Positions 1 through 10,460 of a stretch of DNA of 55,130 nt are shown here, in pieces (the first letter of the stretch is position 1; every line of letters starts with the position of its first letter). The stretch is taken from positions 321,259 to 376,388 of the forward strand of contig NZ_LFIQ01000039.1 in the NCBI RefSeq assembly GCF_001189245.1, in the 5' to 3' direction. Under the pieces are notes generated by a model, which was not told the origin of the DNA, did not search any database, and was given only the letters and a program-made list of their open reading frames with translations. The DNA is from Bradyrhizobium pachyrhizi. GTDB taxonomy: Bacteria; Pseudomonadota; Alphaproteobacteria; Rhizobiales; Xanthobacteraceae. A program made the position numbers and the translations under genes.

Positions 1-29
1 TGTCAGAAATCGGGTGGTTTGGACGCGCC

Positions 30-947
30 ATGGCTCCTAAATCAGACACCATGATGACACTCGCCATACACGACCAGCGCCTGGCCAAGCCGGGCCTCCA
101 GAGCGCCGCGCTGCGCGACTATGACTCGGTTCGGCGCGCCATCGCGTTCATCTCGGAGCATTGGCGCACGCAGCCGACCATCGAAGCGATGGCCGATGCC
201 GCCGCCGTCACGCCGGATGAATTGCACCATCTGTTCCGACGCTGGGCCGGGCTGACGCCGAAGGCCTTCATGCAGGCGCTGACCCTGGACCACGCCAAGA
301 ACCTGCTGCGCGATTCCGCCAGCGTGCTCGATGCGGCACTCGACTCCGGCCTGTCAGGGCCGGGACGGCTGCACGACCTGTTCGTCACGCATGAGGCGAT
401 GTCGCCGGGCGAATGGAAGACCGGCGCCGGCGGCATGACGCTGCGCTACGGCTTCCATCCCTCGCCGTTCGGCACCGCGATCGTGATCGCAACGGATCGC
501 GGGCTTGCGGGGCTTGCCTTCGCCGATCACGGCGACGAGCAGACCGCATTCGCCGACATGAAGCGGCGCTGGCCGAACGCGACCTATGTCGAGGACACCG
601 ACGGCACCACCGCACTGGCACAGCGCGTGTTCGATACACGGTTGTGGCGGGCGGACCAGCCGCTGCGCGTCGTGTTGATCGGCACCGACTTCGAGGTGCG
701 GGTGTGGGAGACGCTGCTCAAGGTCCCGATGGGCCGCGCGGTCAGCTATTCCGACATCGCCTGCAAGATCAACAGCCCGAAAGCTTCGCGCGCGGTCGGC
801 GCCGCGGTCGGCCGCAATCCGGTGTCGTTCGTGGTGCCCTGCCATCGCGCACTCGGCAAGAGCGGCGCGCTGACCGGCTATCACTGGGGCATCACCCGCA
901 AGCAGGCGATGCTGGGCTGGGAAGCCGGCCAGGTCGGATTGCACTAG
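30..947 (+). CDS. Ada-like AraC-type regulator fused to O6-methylguanine-DNA methyltransferase
   Basis: A protein of 305 residues. Residues about 30-135 form an AraC-type helix-turn-helix domain. Residues about 140-300 form a methylated-DNA-protein-cysteine methyltransferase with the acceptor motif VVPCHR near residue 273. By family knowledge the cysteine irreversibly accepts a methyl group from O6-methylguanine, repairing alkylated DNA. The N-terminal Ada zinc domain, which senses methylphosphotriesters, is absent, so this is not a full Ada of about 350 residues. In-frame ATGs at 51 and 54 are alternative starts; no strong ribosome site settles the choice. The gene converges on gpmA across a palindromic repeat. 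Confidence 0.9.
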   Translation: MAPKSDTMMTLAIHDQRLAKPGLQSAALRDYDSVRRAIAFISEHWRTQPTIEAMADAAAVTPDELHHLFRRWAGLTPKAFMQALTLDHAKNLLRDSASVLDAALDSGLSGPGRLHDLFVTHEAMSPGEWKTGAGGMTLRYGFHPSPFGTAIVIATDRGLAGLAFADHGDEQTAFADMKRRWPNATYVEDTDGTTALAQRVFDTRLWRADQPLRVVLIGTDFEVRVWETLLKVPMGRAVSYSDIACKINSPKASRAVGAAVGRNPVSFVVPCHRALGKSGALTGYHWGITRKQAMLGWEAGQVGLH

Positions 948-954
948 CTCAATT

Positions 955-1039
955 GCAGGATGGGTAGCGCGAAGCGAAACCCATCGTCCTTATCCTCATT
1001 GCGTGATTGATGGGTTTCGCTTCGCTCTACCCATCCTGC
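955..1039. repeat. Palindromic dispersed repeat, family B, copy 1
   Basis: Two arms of about 31 bases (955-985 and 1009-1039) are near-perfect reverse complements sharing the core GATGGGTTTCGCTTCGC and the ends GCAGGATGGGTAG. They would form a long hairpin in the gap between convergent genes. A second copy lies at 54331-54412. I recall similar sequences as multicopy in Bradyrhizobium genomes. It may act as a two-way terminator for the flanking genes. Confidence 0.85.
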
Positions 1040-1043
1040 GGGC

Positions 1044-1667
1044 CTACCCCGCGAGATCGACCTTTGAAGCAACGGTGGAATCGGCATTGAGCAGATAGAC
1101 CACCGGCGCGCCGGTCGCGAGTTCGCGTTTGAGGATCTGCTCGGGCGTCAGCTTCTCCAGCACCATGATCAGCGCGCGCAGCGAATTGCCGTGGGCGGCG
1201 ATCAGCGTGCGCTGGCCGCGCAGCACGCCGGGCAGGATCTCCTGCACGTAATAGGGCAGCGTGCGCGCCAGCGTGTCCTTCAGGCTTTCGCCGCCGGGCG
1301 GCGGCACGTCGTAGGAACGGCGCCAGATCAGAACCTGGTCCTCGCCCCACTTCTTGCGGGCGTCGTCCTTGTTGAGGCCGGAGAGATCGCCGTAATCGCG
1401 CTCGTTGAGCGCGAGATTCTTCGTGGTCGGCAAACCGGTCTGGCCGATCTGCTCCAGCATCAGCTTCAGCGTGTGCTGCGCACGGGTGAGGTCGGAGGTG
1501 AACGCGACATCGAACGACAGACCCTGCGCCTTCAGCTTGCGGCCGGCCTCGTTGGCTTCGTTGACGCCCTGCTCGGTGAGATCAGGGTCCTTCCACCCGG
1601 TGAACAGGTTCTTCAGATTCCAGTCGCTCTGACCGTGACGAACGAGCACAAGGAGACGATCACTCAT
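1044..1667 (-). CDS. gpmA: 2,3-bisphosphoglycerate-dependent phosphoglycerate mutase
   Basis: A 207-residue cytosolic enzyme that interconverts 3- and 2-phosphoglycerate in glycolysis and gluconeogenesis. The phosphohistidine motif RHGQSDWN lies at residues 10-17, LFTGW follows near 22, the catalytic segment [10 protein letters not shown] is near 87, and the second histidine is in [10 protein letters not shown] near 160. The length fits the short alphaproteobacterial dPGM form. It is the last gene of a long minus-strand run, 47 bases after dapB, and is probably co-transcribed with it. It ends against a palindromic repeat. Confidence 0.96.
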   Translation of the reverse strand: MSDRLLVLVRHGQSDWNLKNLFTGWKDPDLTEQGVNEANEAGRKLKAQGLSFDVAFTSDLTRAQHTLKLMLEQIGQTGLPTTKNLALNERDYGDLSGLNKDDARKKWGEDQVLIWRRSYDVPPPGGESLKDTLARTLPYYVQEILPGVLRGQRTLIAAHGNSLRALIMVLEKLTPEQILKRELATGAPVVYLLNADSTVASKVDLAG

Positions 1668-1714
1668 TTCAGATTCCGTTTTCGCTTAGCTGGATTTCAT
1701 TCCGTCGAGCGGTG

Positions 1715-2527
1715 TCAGTCGCTCAACCCGAGGACGTCGGCCATCGAATACATGCCGGGCTTCTTGCCATGCGCCCACAGCGCCGCCTTCAGCGCGCCCT
1801 GCGCGAACAGCGCGCGGTCCTCTGCATGGTGCGAGAGCGTGATGCGCTCGGAGGGGCCGGCAAAGATCACGCTGTGATCGCCGGCCGCAGTGCCGCCGCG
1901 CAACGAGGCAAAGCCGATATCGCCCGCGCGCCGCGCGCCGGTGAGACCATCGCGACCGCGCGCCGAATGCTGATCGAGTGCGATCTTGCGGCCGGCAGCA
2001 GCGGCTTCACCGAGCATCAAGGCGGTGCCCGACGGCGCATCGATCTTGGACTTGTGGTGCATCTCGAGAATTTCGATGTCAAAGCTCTGGTCGAGCGATT
2101 GCGCGACGCGCTTGACGAGCGCGGCGAGCAGATTGACACCGAGGCTCATATTGCCTGATTTCACCACGATGGCGCGGTTGGTCACGCTGCGTATCACCGC
2201 ATCGTCGGACGGCGACATCCCGGTGGTGCCGATGACGTGAACGAGACCGCGCTCGGCCGCGATCGCGACATTGGCGATGGTCGCGGCCGGCACGGTGAAA
2301 TCCAGGATGCCGTCGGCGCCGGCCGACATCGACCACAGATCGGCCGACAGCTTGACGTCATTGGCGGGAAGGCCGGCGAGCACGCCGGCGTCCTTGCCGA
2401 GCAGTTCCGAGCCCGGCGCTTCCAGCGCACCGACCAGCACCGCCCCCGGGGTCTCGGAAATCACCCGCGTCAGCGTGCGGCCCATCCGGCCGCCGGCTCC
2501 CGCAACGATCAAACGCATGTCAGCCAT
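1715..2527 (-). CDS. dapB: 4-hydroxy-tetrahydrodipicolinate reductase
   Basis: A 270-residue enzyme that reduces 4-hydroxy-tetrahydrodipicolinate to tetrahydrodipicolinate with NAD(P)H, in the diaminopimelate/lysine pathway that feeds peptidoglycan and protein synthesis. The nucleotide-binding glycine motif [10 protein letters not shown] is at residues 10-19, and the family signature [13 protein letters not shown] with the substrate-binding histidines and lysine is near residue 157. The start at 2527 has the strong ribosome site GAGGTGAG just upstream. It lies 65 bases after the DUF1330 gene and 47 bases before gpmA. Confidence 0.97.
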   Translation of the reverse strand: MADMRLIVAGAGGRMGRTLTRVISETPGAVLVGALEAPGSELLGKDAGVLAGLPANDVKLSADLWSMSAGADGILDFTVPAATIANVAIAAERGLVHVIGTTGMSPSDDAVIRSVTNRAIVVKSGNMSLGVNLLAALVKRVAQSLDQSFDIEILEMHHKSKIDAPSGTALMLGEAAAAGRKIALDQHSARGRDGLTGARRAGDIGFASLRGGTAAGDHSVIFAGPSERITLSHHAEDRALFAQGALKAALWAHGKKPGMYSMADVLGLSD

Positions 2528-2592
2528 GGCTCACCTCTCCACGCGATATAGCGAGCCAAGGCTGTTCCGGCAACCGAACCGGCTACCCGCGA

Positions 2593-2895
2593 TCAGGGCT
2601 GCGGGCCGTCATAGCCCTCGATGATGATGAGGTCGGCGATCGAATGCGGCTGCCGCACCTTGATGTTGGCCTGGTATTCCGGGGAGTTGTAGCAGGCCAT
2701 CGCGGTTGCGTAGTCGGGGAATTCGATCACGACATTGCGGGAGCGGCTCTCTCCCTCGACGCAGTTGAGCTGGCCGCCGCGTACCACGTAACGGCCGCCG
2801 AACTTCTTGAAGATCGCAAGGTTGGCCACCGCGTAGGGCTTGTAGCCTTCGTCATTGTGAACGTCGACGCGTCCAATCCAGTATCCCTTCGCCAT
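2593..2895 (-). CDS. DUF1330 family small protein
   Basis: A 100-residue cytosolic protein of the DUF1330 ferredoxin-like (dimeric alpha/beta barrel) family. Recognisable pieces are the N-terminal YWIGRVDVHN, the central FGGRYVVRGG and the C-terminal IIIEGYDGP. The biochemical role of this family is not established. It lies 21 bases after pyrF and 65 bases before dapB on the same strand, so it is probably part of their transcription unit. There is no signal peptide or membrane segment. Confidence 0.88.
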   Translation of the reverse strand: MAKGYWIGRVDVHNDEGYKPYAVANLAIFKKFGGRYVVRGGQLNCVEGESRSRNVVIEFPDYATAMACYNSPEYQANIKVRQPHSIADLIIIEGYDGPQP

Positions 2896-2916
2896 CTCTG
2901 TTCTCCCTCTTGTTGT

Positions 2917-3627
2917 TCAGGCGAGCGCCTGGGCGATTTCGGCGTGAATGGCTTCGGCTGAAGCCTTTGGATCGGCGGCTTCCATCACCGGGCGTCCGAC
3001 CACGAGATAGTCGGCGCCGGCGGCGATGGCGCGAGCCGGCGTCATGATGCGCTTCTGGTCGCCGCTCGCCGAGCCTGCGGGGCGGATGCCCGGCGTCACC
3101 AGGTTCATCTGATCGCCGACGATCTTGCGCAAGGCGGCGGCCTCCTCGGGCGAGCTGACGAGGCCGTCAACACCAAGCGCCTGCGCCTGCCTGGCGCGCG
3201 CTTCGACGAGATCGGAGACGTTGAGGCGATAGCCCGCCGCATGCAGGTCGGTGTCGTCGTAGGAGGTCAGCACCGTCACCGCGAGGATCTTCAGGCCGGA
3301 CCCGGCGCGTGCCTCGACCGCCGCCTTCATGGTCTGCGGGTAGGCATGCACGGTGAGAAAGGTCGCGCCGAGCCCGGCGACGCTTTCGACCCCGCGCGCG
3401 ACGGTGTTGCCGATGTCGTGCAGCTTCAGATCGAGGAAGACCTTCTTGCCGCTGCCTGCAAGCTGCTTCGCCAGGATGAGGCCGCCGGCATAACCGAGCT
3501 GATAGCCGATCTTGTAAAAGGTGACGGCATCGCCGAGCCGGTCGATCATCGCCTCGGCGCTGGCGACGGACGGCAGATCGAGCGCCACGATCAACCGGTC
3601 TCTTGGAGCGATCCTGGCTGGCTGCAT
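2917..3627 (-). CDS. pyrF: Orotidine 5'-phosphate decarboxylase
   Basis: A 236-residue enzyme that decarboxylates OMP to UMP, the last step of de novo pyrimidine synthesis. The N-terminal strand LIVALDLPS carries the first substrate aspartate. The catalytic Lys/Asp array is in [13 protein letters not shown] near residues 66-78, and the C-terminal phosphate-binding segment VVGRPV is near 215. It starts only 6 bases after the FMN reductase stop, with GAGGTGAC as ribosome site, so the two genes are probably translated from one mRNA. Confidence 0.97.
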   Translation of the reverse strand: MQPARIAPRDRLIVALDLPSVASAEAMIDRLGDAVTFYKIGYQLGYAGGLILAKQLAGSGKKVFLDLKLHDIGNTVARGVESVAGLGATFLTVHAYPQTMKAAVEARAGSGLKILAVTVLTSYDDTDLHAAGYRLNVSDLVEARARQAQALGVDGLVSSPEEAAALRKIVGDQMNLVTPGIRPAGSASGDQKRIMTPARAIAAGADYLVVGRPVMEAADPKASAEAIHAEIAQALA

Positions 3628-3633
3628 GTCACC

Positions 3634-4212
3634 TCACATCATGCGTTGGGATTGGTCGATCAGCTGCCGCACCAGCGCCTGCATCGCGTCGATGTCGGCC
3701 TGGTGCTTCAGATGATCCATATCGTCGTAGGCCTGCTCGGCGAATGACAGCGCGAGCTGGTTCGGGATCACGGTGGCGTGGCACGCCGTCAGGATCAGGC
3801 GCAGCGCAGCCAGCGCGCGCGTGCCGCCGAGCCGGTTGCCGGATGCGGCTGAAATCGCGAACGCGCGGCCGTGGAACACCTGACCTCGCACCTCATGCGG
3901 ATCCTGCACGCGGCTCACCCAGTCGATCGTGTTCTTCACCAACGCCGGCACCGAGGAATTGTATTCCGGCGTCACGATCAGCACGCCATGATGGGCGCCG
4001 ATCATCCGCTTCAGATTCACGGCATGCTGCGGCACGCCGGATTTCGCCTGCAGGTCGCCGTCATAGATCGGCAGCGGAAAATCGCCGAGCGAGATGCGGG
4101 TGACGTCGGCGCCGGATTGCGCCAGTTCGTGCGCCAGCACGGCCGCCAGCTTCGCATTGAGCGAGCCTGACCGAAGCGATCCGGGGATCACGAGGATTTT
4201 CAGCGCGGACAT
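3634..4212 (-). CDS. NADPH-dependent FMN reductase / flavodoxin-like quinone reductase
   Basis: A 192-residue flavodoxin-fold protein of the NADPH-dependent FMN reductase family (ArsH/YieF-like). The FMN phosphate loop GSLRSGSLN is near residue 10, and the family signature TPEYNSSVPALVKNTIDW is near residue 80. By family it reduces flavins, quinones or azo compounds with NAD(P)H; the substrate cannot be told from sequence. I chose the ATG at 4212 rather than one 24 bases upstream because the family begins close to this Met. It lies 48 bases after pmtA and 6 bases before pyrF. Confidence 0.87.
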   Translation of the reverse strand: MSALKILVIPGSLRSGSLNAKLAAVLAHELAQSGADVTRISLGDFPLPIYDGDLQAKSGVPQHAVNLKRMIGAHHGVLIVTPEYNSSVPALVKNTIDWVSRVQDPHEVRGQVFHGRAFAISAASGNRLGGTRALAALRLILTACHATVIPNQLALSFAEQAYDDMDHLKHQADIDAMQALVRQLIDQSQRMM

Positions 4213-4260
4213 TTTGAAATCGCAGGTAAGGCGCACGCCCGGCGCGACGGCGCCGGGTGG

Positions 4261-4863
4261 TCAGCCCTTGCGATACACCCAGACCCGCGCGGGCGGAAGG
4301 TTCATCCAGATCCGCTCGGAGGCCTCTGTGGACACGCCCGGCAGCGACTTCGGAATCGGAGGCACCACCGAATAGGTGAACTGAATGAACGGCGCGCCGG
4401 GTGCGAGCGCCAGGAAGGCGTCACGGACCAGCCTCAGGCGGGTCAGCATCGGCTTGGTGACGAGCGGCAGACCGGAGACCACGGCCGAGGCGGGAGATTT
4501 CAGCACCTCCCACAGCGTATCGCGCAGCCTATAGGCGTCCCCCTGGACGACCCTGGCGTGCGGATAGCGTTCGCGCAGCAAGGCGCAGAAGCCGGGATTG
4601 TATTCGACCAGGACGAGACGCTTTTGATCCACGCCGTGCTCGATCAGCGCGTTGGTAATCGCCCCGGTGCCGGGTCCAAGTTCGACGACCGGCCCCTCGG
4701 CGTCGGGATCGACATATTGCGCCATGGTGCGGGCGAGCAGCCGTCCGGACGGCATCACCGCGCCCATATGCAGCGGCTTCTCCATCCATGAACGGAGAAA
4801 TCGAACCTCGTCGTCGAGACGGAGGGGCTTCTTCGACGCACGCACGGACGATTGCAAAGGCAT
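4261..4863 (-). CDS. pmtA: Phospholipid N-methyltransferase, PmtA-like
   Basis: A 200-residue class I SAM-dependent methyltransferase. The SAM-binding loop VELGPGTGAI is near residue 59, preceded by the membrane-lipid methyltransferase signature FLRSWMEKP (residues 23-31). The family methylates phosphatidylethanolamine stepwise to phosphatidylcholine. I recall that B. japonicum pmtA was found just downstream of dnaJ, the same position as here; this is memory, not a search. An ATG at 4887 in the same frame would add 8 residues. The gap to dnaJ contains a 7-base inverted repeat at 4934-4957. Confidence 0.82.
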   Translation of the reverse strand: MPLQSSVRASKKPLRLDDEVRFLRSWMEKPLHMGAVMPSGRLLARTMAQYVDPDAEGPVVELGPGTGAITNALIEHGVDQKRLVLVEYNPGFCALLRERYPHARVVQGDAYRLRDTLWEVLKSPASAVVSGLPLVTKPMLTRLRLVRDAFLALAPGAPFIQFTYSVVPPIPKSLPGVSTEASERIWMNLPPARVWVYRKG

Positions 4864-4933
4864 GTCGCTACCAGGCGGGGACCGCACAATCGAGCGGTTG
4901 TCAGAAAACAGTCACAAAGACGTATAGGTCGAA

Positions 4934-4957
4934 GTCGTTACGGTCAAGCATAACGAC
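4934..4957 (-). other. Inverted repeat in the dnaJ-pmtA gap
   Basis: GTCGTTA (4934-4940) and TAACGAC (4951-4957) are perfect complements with a 10-base loop, just downstream of the dnaJ stop. No T-tract follows on either strand. A weak transcript-processing or operator site is possible, and chance is not excluded. Confidence 0.35.
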
Positions 4958-4962
4958 TGCGG

Positions 4963-6090
4963 CTAGACGGAGCGATTGCCAAAGAAGTCCTTGACCTTAG
5001 AGAAGAAACCCGCCGCCTCCGGCTGGGTTGCGCCGGACGACAGCTTTTCGAACTCCATCAGCAGTTCTTGCTGTTTCTTGGTCAGATTCTGCGGCGTTTC
5101 GACCACGACCTGGACATACATGTCGCCGGTCTGACGCGAGCGGAGCACCGGCATACCCTTTGATGCGATGCGGAATCGCCGGCTGGATTGGGTGCCGGCC
5201 GGCACCTTGACCTTGGTCTTGCCCTTGTCGATGGTCGGCACCTCGAATTCACCGCCGAGCGCTGCGGTCACCATCGAGATCGGCACGCGGCAGTGCAGGT
5301 CGGCGCCGTCGCGCTGGAAGAACTGGTGCGTGGTCAGCGACAAGAAGATGTAGAGGTCGCCGGGCGGTCCGCCGCGGACACCGGCCTCGCCTTCACCGGC
5401 GAGACGAATGCGGGTGCCGTCCTCGACGCCCGGGGGAATGTTGACCGACAGCGTGCGCTCGCGCGTCACCCGGCCGGAACCGGCGCAGGAGGTGCAGGCA
5501 TCCTCGATCATCTGGCCGCGACCCTGACAGCCGGGACAGGTCCGCTCCAGCGTAAAGAAGCCCTGGGCCTGCCGGACACGGCCGGCGCCGCCGCAATGCG
5601 AGCAGGTCTTCGGCTTGGTGCCGGCCTTGGCGCCGGTGCCCGAGCAGGATTCGCAGGTGACCGAGACCGGAATCTCGATCTGCGCGGTCTTGCCCTGGAA
5701 GGCCTCCTCGAGCGTGATCTCCATGTTGTAGCGCAGATCGGCGCCGCGCTCGCGGCCGCCGCTGCGGCGCTGCCCGGCCATGCCGAACAGGTCCTCGAAA
5801 ATGTCGGAGAAGGATGAGGCGAAGCCGGCGCCGAAGCCGGGACCGCCGCCGCCCATGCCCTGCTCGAAAGCGGCATGGCCGAAGCGGTCATAGGCGGCGC
5901 GCTTGTCGCCGTCCTTCAGCACCTCATAGGCTTCGTTGATTTCCTTGAACCGGACTTCGCTGGTGGCGTCGCCCGGATTCTTGTCCGGATGCCATTTCAT
6001 CGCGAGCTTGCGGAAAGCCGATTTCAGCTTGGTCTCGTCCGCGTTCCGCTCAACCTCGAGGGTCTCGTAATAGCAGCGCTTGGTGGACAT
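4963..6090 (-). CDS. dnaJ: Chaperone DnaJ (Hsp40)
   Basis: A 375-residue cochaperone that delivers clients to DnaK and stimulates its ATPase. In order: J domain (residues 1-70) with the HPD tripeptide in [10 protein letters not shown]; Gly/Phe-rich linker (about 75-110); four zinc-binding CxxCxGxG repeats ([32 protein letters not shown], about 150-215); C-terminal client-binding domains. This is the full-length type I form. It lies 148 bases after dnaK on the same strand and is expected to share its heat-shock control. Confidence 0.98.
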   Translation of the reverse strand: MSTKRCYYETLEVERNADETKLKSAFRKLAMKWHPDKNPGDATSEVRFKEINEAYEVLKDGDKRAAYDRFGHAAFEQGMGGGGPGFGAGFASSFSDIFEDLFGMAGQRRSGGRERGADLRYNMEITLEEAFQGKTAQIEIPVSVTCESCSGTGAKAGTKPKTCSHCGGAGRVRQAQGFFTLERTCPGCQGRGQMIEDACTSCAGSGRVTRERTLSVNIPPGVEDGTRIRLAGEGEAGVRGGPPGDLYIFLSLTTHQFFQRDGADLHCRVPISMVTAALGGEFEVPTIDKGKTKVKVPAGTQSSRRFRIASKGMPVLRSRQTGDMYVQVVVETPQNLTKKQQELLMEFEKLSSGATQPEAAGFFSKVKDFFGNRSV

Positions 6091-6238
6091 CCTTCAATTC
6101 CGTCCGAAGTTCGTCGCCATCGCCAAGGATTGCGCCTGTCTGGAAGATGCAGTGATCGCCTTAAAGAAAAATGCCCCCCACTCCTCCGAGACGCGGCGCG
6201 TGCTCTTTGGTGTGAGGGCCATGATCGCAAGCCCGCGC

Positions 6239-8140
<1,902 letters not shown>

Positions 8141-8707
8141 GGTTTTCATATCCTCTTTGCTACGGCAGGTTGGTTGGGCCCTGACGGCGCTCCGTACCGA
8201 ACCCCCAGACGTTCACATACTCGCGATATTGCGACGGTGAGCCTGATATAGGAGAGAGGGTCCTGCCCGCAAGGACTGGACGCAACGTTGAGGCCTGAAA
8301 AGACTGACGTTTGAAAGATTGTGTCAGCCCGGCTGCAGCGCCGGTTCAAGCCCGATCCAAGTTAACAAATCGGCAATGATGCCGCCCGCCGTCGACCGCG
8401 AACATCGGCCGCGCGACGTCCGCGCTGTTGAGTGAACACTCACAAACGTCGTATGCGAGAGCGGCGCACAGGCCGAGGGCGCGCTGTTTGGCCGCTGGTG
8501 GCCGATCGTCGGAAACGTCGGGAAACTGGAAAGTGCCAGCCAATCGGGACGAAAAGCCCATGGAATCGGGCCTGCAGGCCCGGAGCGCGGCTTTGGCGGC
8601 CTGTTGCAGGGTCATCAAAACCGCTAAAAGCGGTCCGACTGAAAGAGGCCATCCAGCCCTGCACCGGCCCCGTTGCGCGGCCACCAAGCAAAACCGGTAG
8701 ATCCCCC
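8141..8707. other. Divergent intergenic region, dnaK / secreted hypothetical gene
   Basis: This 567-base stretch separates divergent genes. It holds the dnaK promoter (8243-8273), a perfect palindrome TGAGTG-AA-CACTCA (8429-8442) and a small hairpin ACCGCT-AAA-AGCGGT (8620-8634). I see no convincing small gene; open frames here lack ribosome sites. The palindrome is of the size bound by TetR-type repressors but has no obvious partner in the window. Confidence 0.5.
8243..8273 (-). promoter_or_regulatory. Probable RpoH (sigma-32) promoter of dnaKJ
   Basis: Read on the minus strand, CTTGCG (8273-8268) and CCTATATCAG (8252-8243) are separated by 15 bases. The downstream box agrees at every fixed position with the alphaproteobacterial heat-shock -10 pattern CYTAT-T--G, and the upstream box keeps the CTTG of the -35. 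It lies about 100 bases before the dnaK start, so a leader of roughly that length is expected. Confidence 0.6.
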
Positions 8708-9643
8708 ATGACGCCTTTTCGACTTCTCGTTGCGGTTGCCTTGCTGCTTGCTGCCACCTGTCGTGGCTTTGCCGCCGACGTGGTGTTTCCGCCGGGCGCG
8801 CATGTCGGGATGAAGCCGCTGGTGGGCCTCAACCGCGCCAGGTCGTTCATCGGCTTCGAGACCGAGGACCAGGGCGTGAAGGTCTTGATCGCCGATCTGC
8901 CCGCGGACGCCTACAACGAGGTCGTGAGCGCCTTCAAGGCCAACCCGGCCGGTAGCGGAAACATCAAGCCGGAGAGCCTCGAGACGCCGGCGGGCCTCGC
9001 CTATTACACCGTGGAGAGCGCGCGTGACGGCACCACCAATGTGCGGCGCTATTCCATGATCCTGCCGGGACCGACCTTCTCCGGCTATGTCGCGGTCCAG
9101 GTGCCGGAGAACGCCAGCAAGATCTACACCGACGACGCCGTGCGGCAGATGTTCGCCACCGCCCAGATCCGCAACGAGGTGCCGGTCGACGAACAGCTCG
9201 GCATGATGCCCTTCAAGGTCACCGAGCTCGGCAGCTTCAAGAATGTCCGCATGCTGGCGCCGGGCGCCGCGCTGCTGATGGCCGACGGCGACGACAAGGG
9301 CCTTGAGACCAAGCCCTTCATGCTGCTTGGCATCATCGGCTCGGCCCCGGCCACACCGGATGATCGCGGCCGCTTCGCCCAGCAGATCGCCACCACGATC
9401 CCCGGCGTGCGCGACGGGCGGATCACCATGTCCGAACCGATCCGGATCGACGGCCAGCCCGGCTTCGAGACGCGCATCGACGCCGTCAGCGGCAAGGACA
9501 ATACCGCGGTGACCATCGTGCAGTGGCTGCGGTTCGGCGCGCAAACATCGATGCGCATCATCGGCAGCTCCCCGCGCACCGATTGGGAGAAGGCCTTCCC
9601 GCGCTTCCGCGCGGTGCGCGACGGCATCCAGCCGCGCGGCTGA
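8708..9643 (+). CDS. Hypothetical exported protein
   Basis: A 311-residue protein I do not recognise as a named family. A clear Sec signal peptide occupies residues 1-22 (MTPFRLL then a hydrophobic run, cleavage near GFAAD). The mature part is globular and lacks membrane segments, with repeated short acidic and hydrophobic blocks such as GFETEDQGVKVLI and QPGFETRIDA. It is therefore likely periplasmic. An upstream in-frame extension to 8432 exists, but the signal peptide fixes the start at 8708. Its ribosome site is poor. It is followed 84 bases later by the nicotinamidase gene. Confidence 0.75.
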   Translation: MTPFRLLVAVALLLAATCRGFAADVVFPPGAHVGMKPLVGLNRARSFIGFETEDQGVKVLIADLPADAYNEVVSAFKANPAGSGNIKPESLETPAGLAYYTVESARDGTTNVRRYSMILPGPTFSGYVAVQVPENASKIYTDDAVRQMFATAQIRNEVPVDEQLGMMPFKVTELGSFKNVRMLAPGAALLMADGDDKGLETKPFMLLGIIGSAPATPDDRGRFAQQIATTIPGVRDGRITMSEPIRIDGQPGFETRIDAVSGKDNTAVTIVQWLRFGAQTSMRIIGSSPRTDWEKAFPRFRAVRDGIQPRG

Positions 9644-9727
9644 CAGGCCCGCCGAAAAATCGGACTTTCGCAGCTCCACGAACGGAATTAGCCTTCTCGC
9701 ACGGTTATCAGAGCGAGGAGGGGCGCG

Positions 9728-10438
9728 ATGTTGGATCGACGACAGGTCGTTGCAGGGCTCGGTACGCTGGCGCTTGCCGCGCTGGTTCCAAAACATCTCT
9801 GGGCGGCTGCGATCAAGCCCGACGACGGCGCCGCGCTGCTCGTGATCGACGTCCAGAACTGCTTCCTGCCCGGCGGCAGCCTCGCGGTGAAGGACGGCGA
9901 GCAGGTGGTGCCGGTGATCAACCGGATCGCCAAGAGCTTTGCCAATGTGGTGATGACGCAGGACTGGCACACGCCCGGACACATCTCCTTTGCCTCGACC
10001 CATTCCGGCAAGAAGCCGTTCGAGACCGTCGACCTTGCCTATGGCAAGCAGGTGCTGTGGCCCGACCACTGCGTGCAGGGCACCGACGGCGCTTCGCTGT
10101 CGAAGGAACTCGCGATCCCGCAGGCCGAGCTGATCATCCGCAAGGGGTTTCACAAGGACGTCGACAGCTACTCCGCCTTCACCGAGGCCGACGGCAAGAC
10201 CACCACCGGGCTCGCCGCCTATCTGAAGGCGCGCAACGTCGAGCGGGTTTTCGTGGCCGGGCTCGCCACCGATTTCTGCGTGGCATGGACCGCGCTCGAT
10301 GCGCGCAAGGCGGGCTTCGAGACCTATGTGGTGGAAGATGCCTGCCGCGGCATCGACACGCAGGGATCGCTCGCCAAGGCCTGGGACGACATGGCCAAGG
10401 CCGGCGTCAAGCGCATCCAGTCCTCGGATATCGCGTAG
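9728..10438 (+). CDS. pncA: Nicotinamidase/pyrazinamidase with N-terminal Tat-like signal
   Basis: A 236-residue isochorismatase-fold amidase that by family hydrolyses nicotinamide to nicotinate for NAD salvage. Catalytic Asp is in LVIDVQNCFLPGG (near residue 40), metal ligands are in TQDWHTPGH (near 78), the Lys is in IRKGFHKDVDSYSAF (near 137), and the nucleophile Cys is in GLATDFCVAW (near 180). Unlike the usual cytosolic enzyme of about 210 residues, it begins with LDRRQVVAGLGTLALAAL, a twin-arginine-like export signal. The ribosome site GAGGAGG precedes the ATG. The araC gene follows after 22 bases. Confidence 0.9.
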   Translation: MLDRRQVVAGLGTLALAALVPKHLWAAAIKPDDGAALLVIDVQNCFLPGGSLAVKDGEQVVPVINRIAKSFANVVMTQDWHTPGHISFASTHSGKKPFETVDLAYGKQVLWPDHCVQGTDGASLSKELAIPQAELIIRKGFHKDVDSYSAFTEADGKTTTGLAAYLKARNVERVFVAGLATDFCVAWTALDARKAGFETYVVEDACRGIDTQGSLAKAWDDMAKAGVKRIQSSDIA

Positions 10439-10460
10439 GACGCTGCCTCGCGAGATCCGC

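Noticed and set aside
8620..8634. Small hairpin ACCGCT-AAA-AGCGGT before the exported protein gene
   Set aside because: The stem is only 6 base pairs with no T-tract or conserved context; likely chance in GC-rich DNA.
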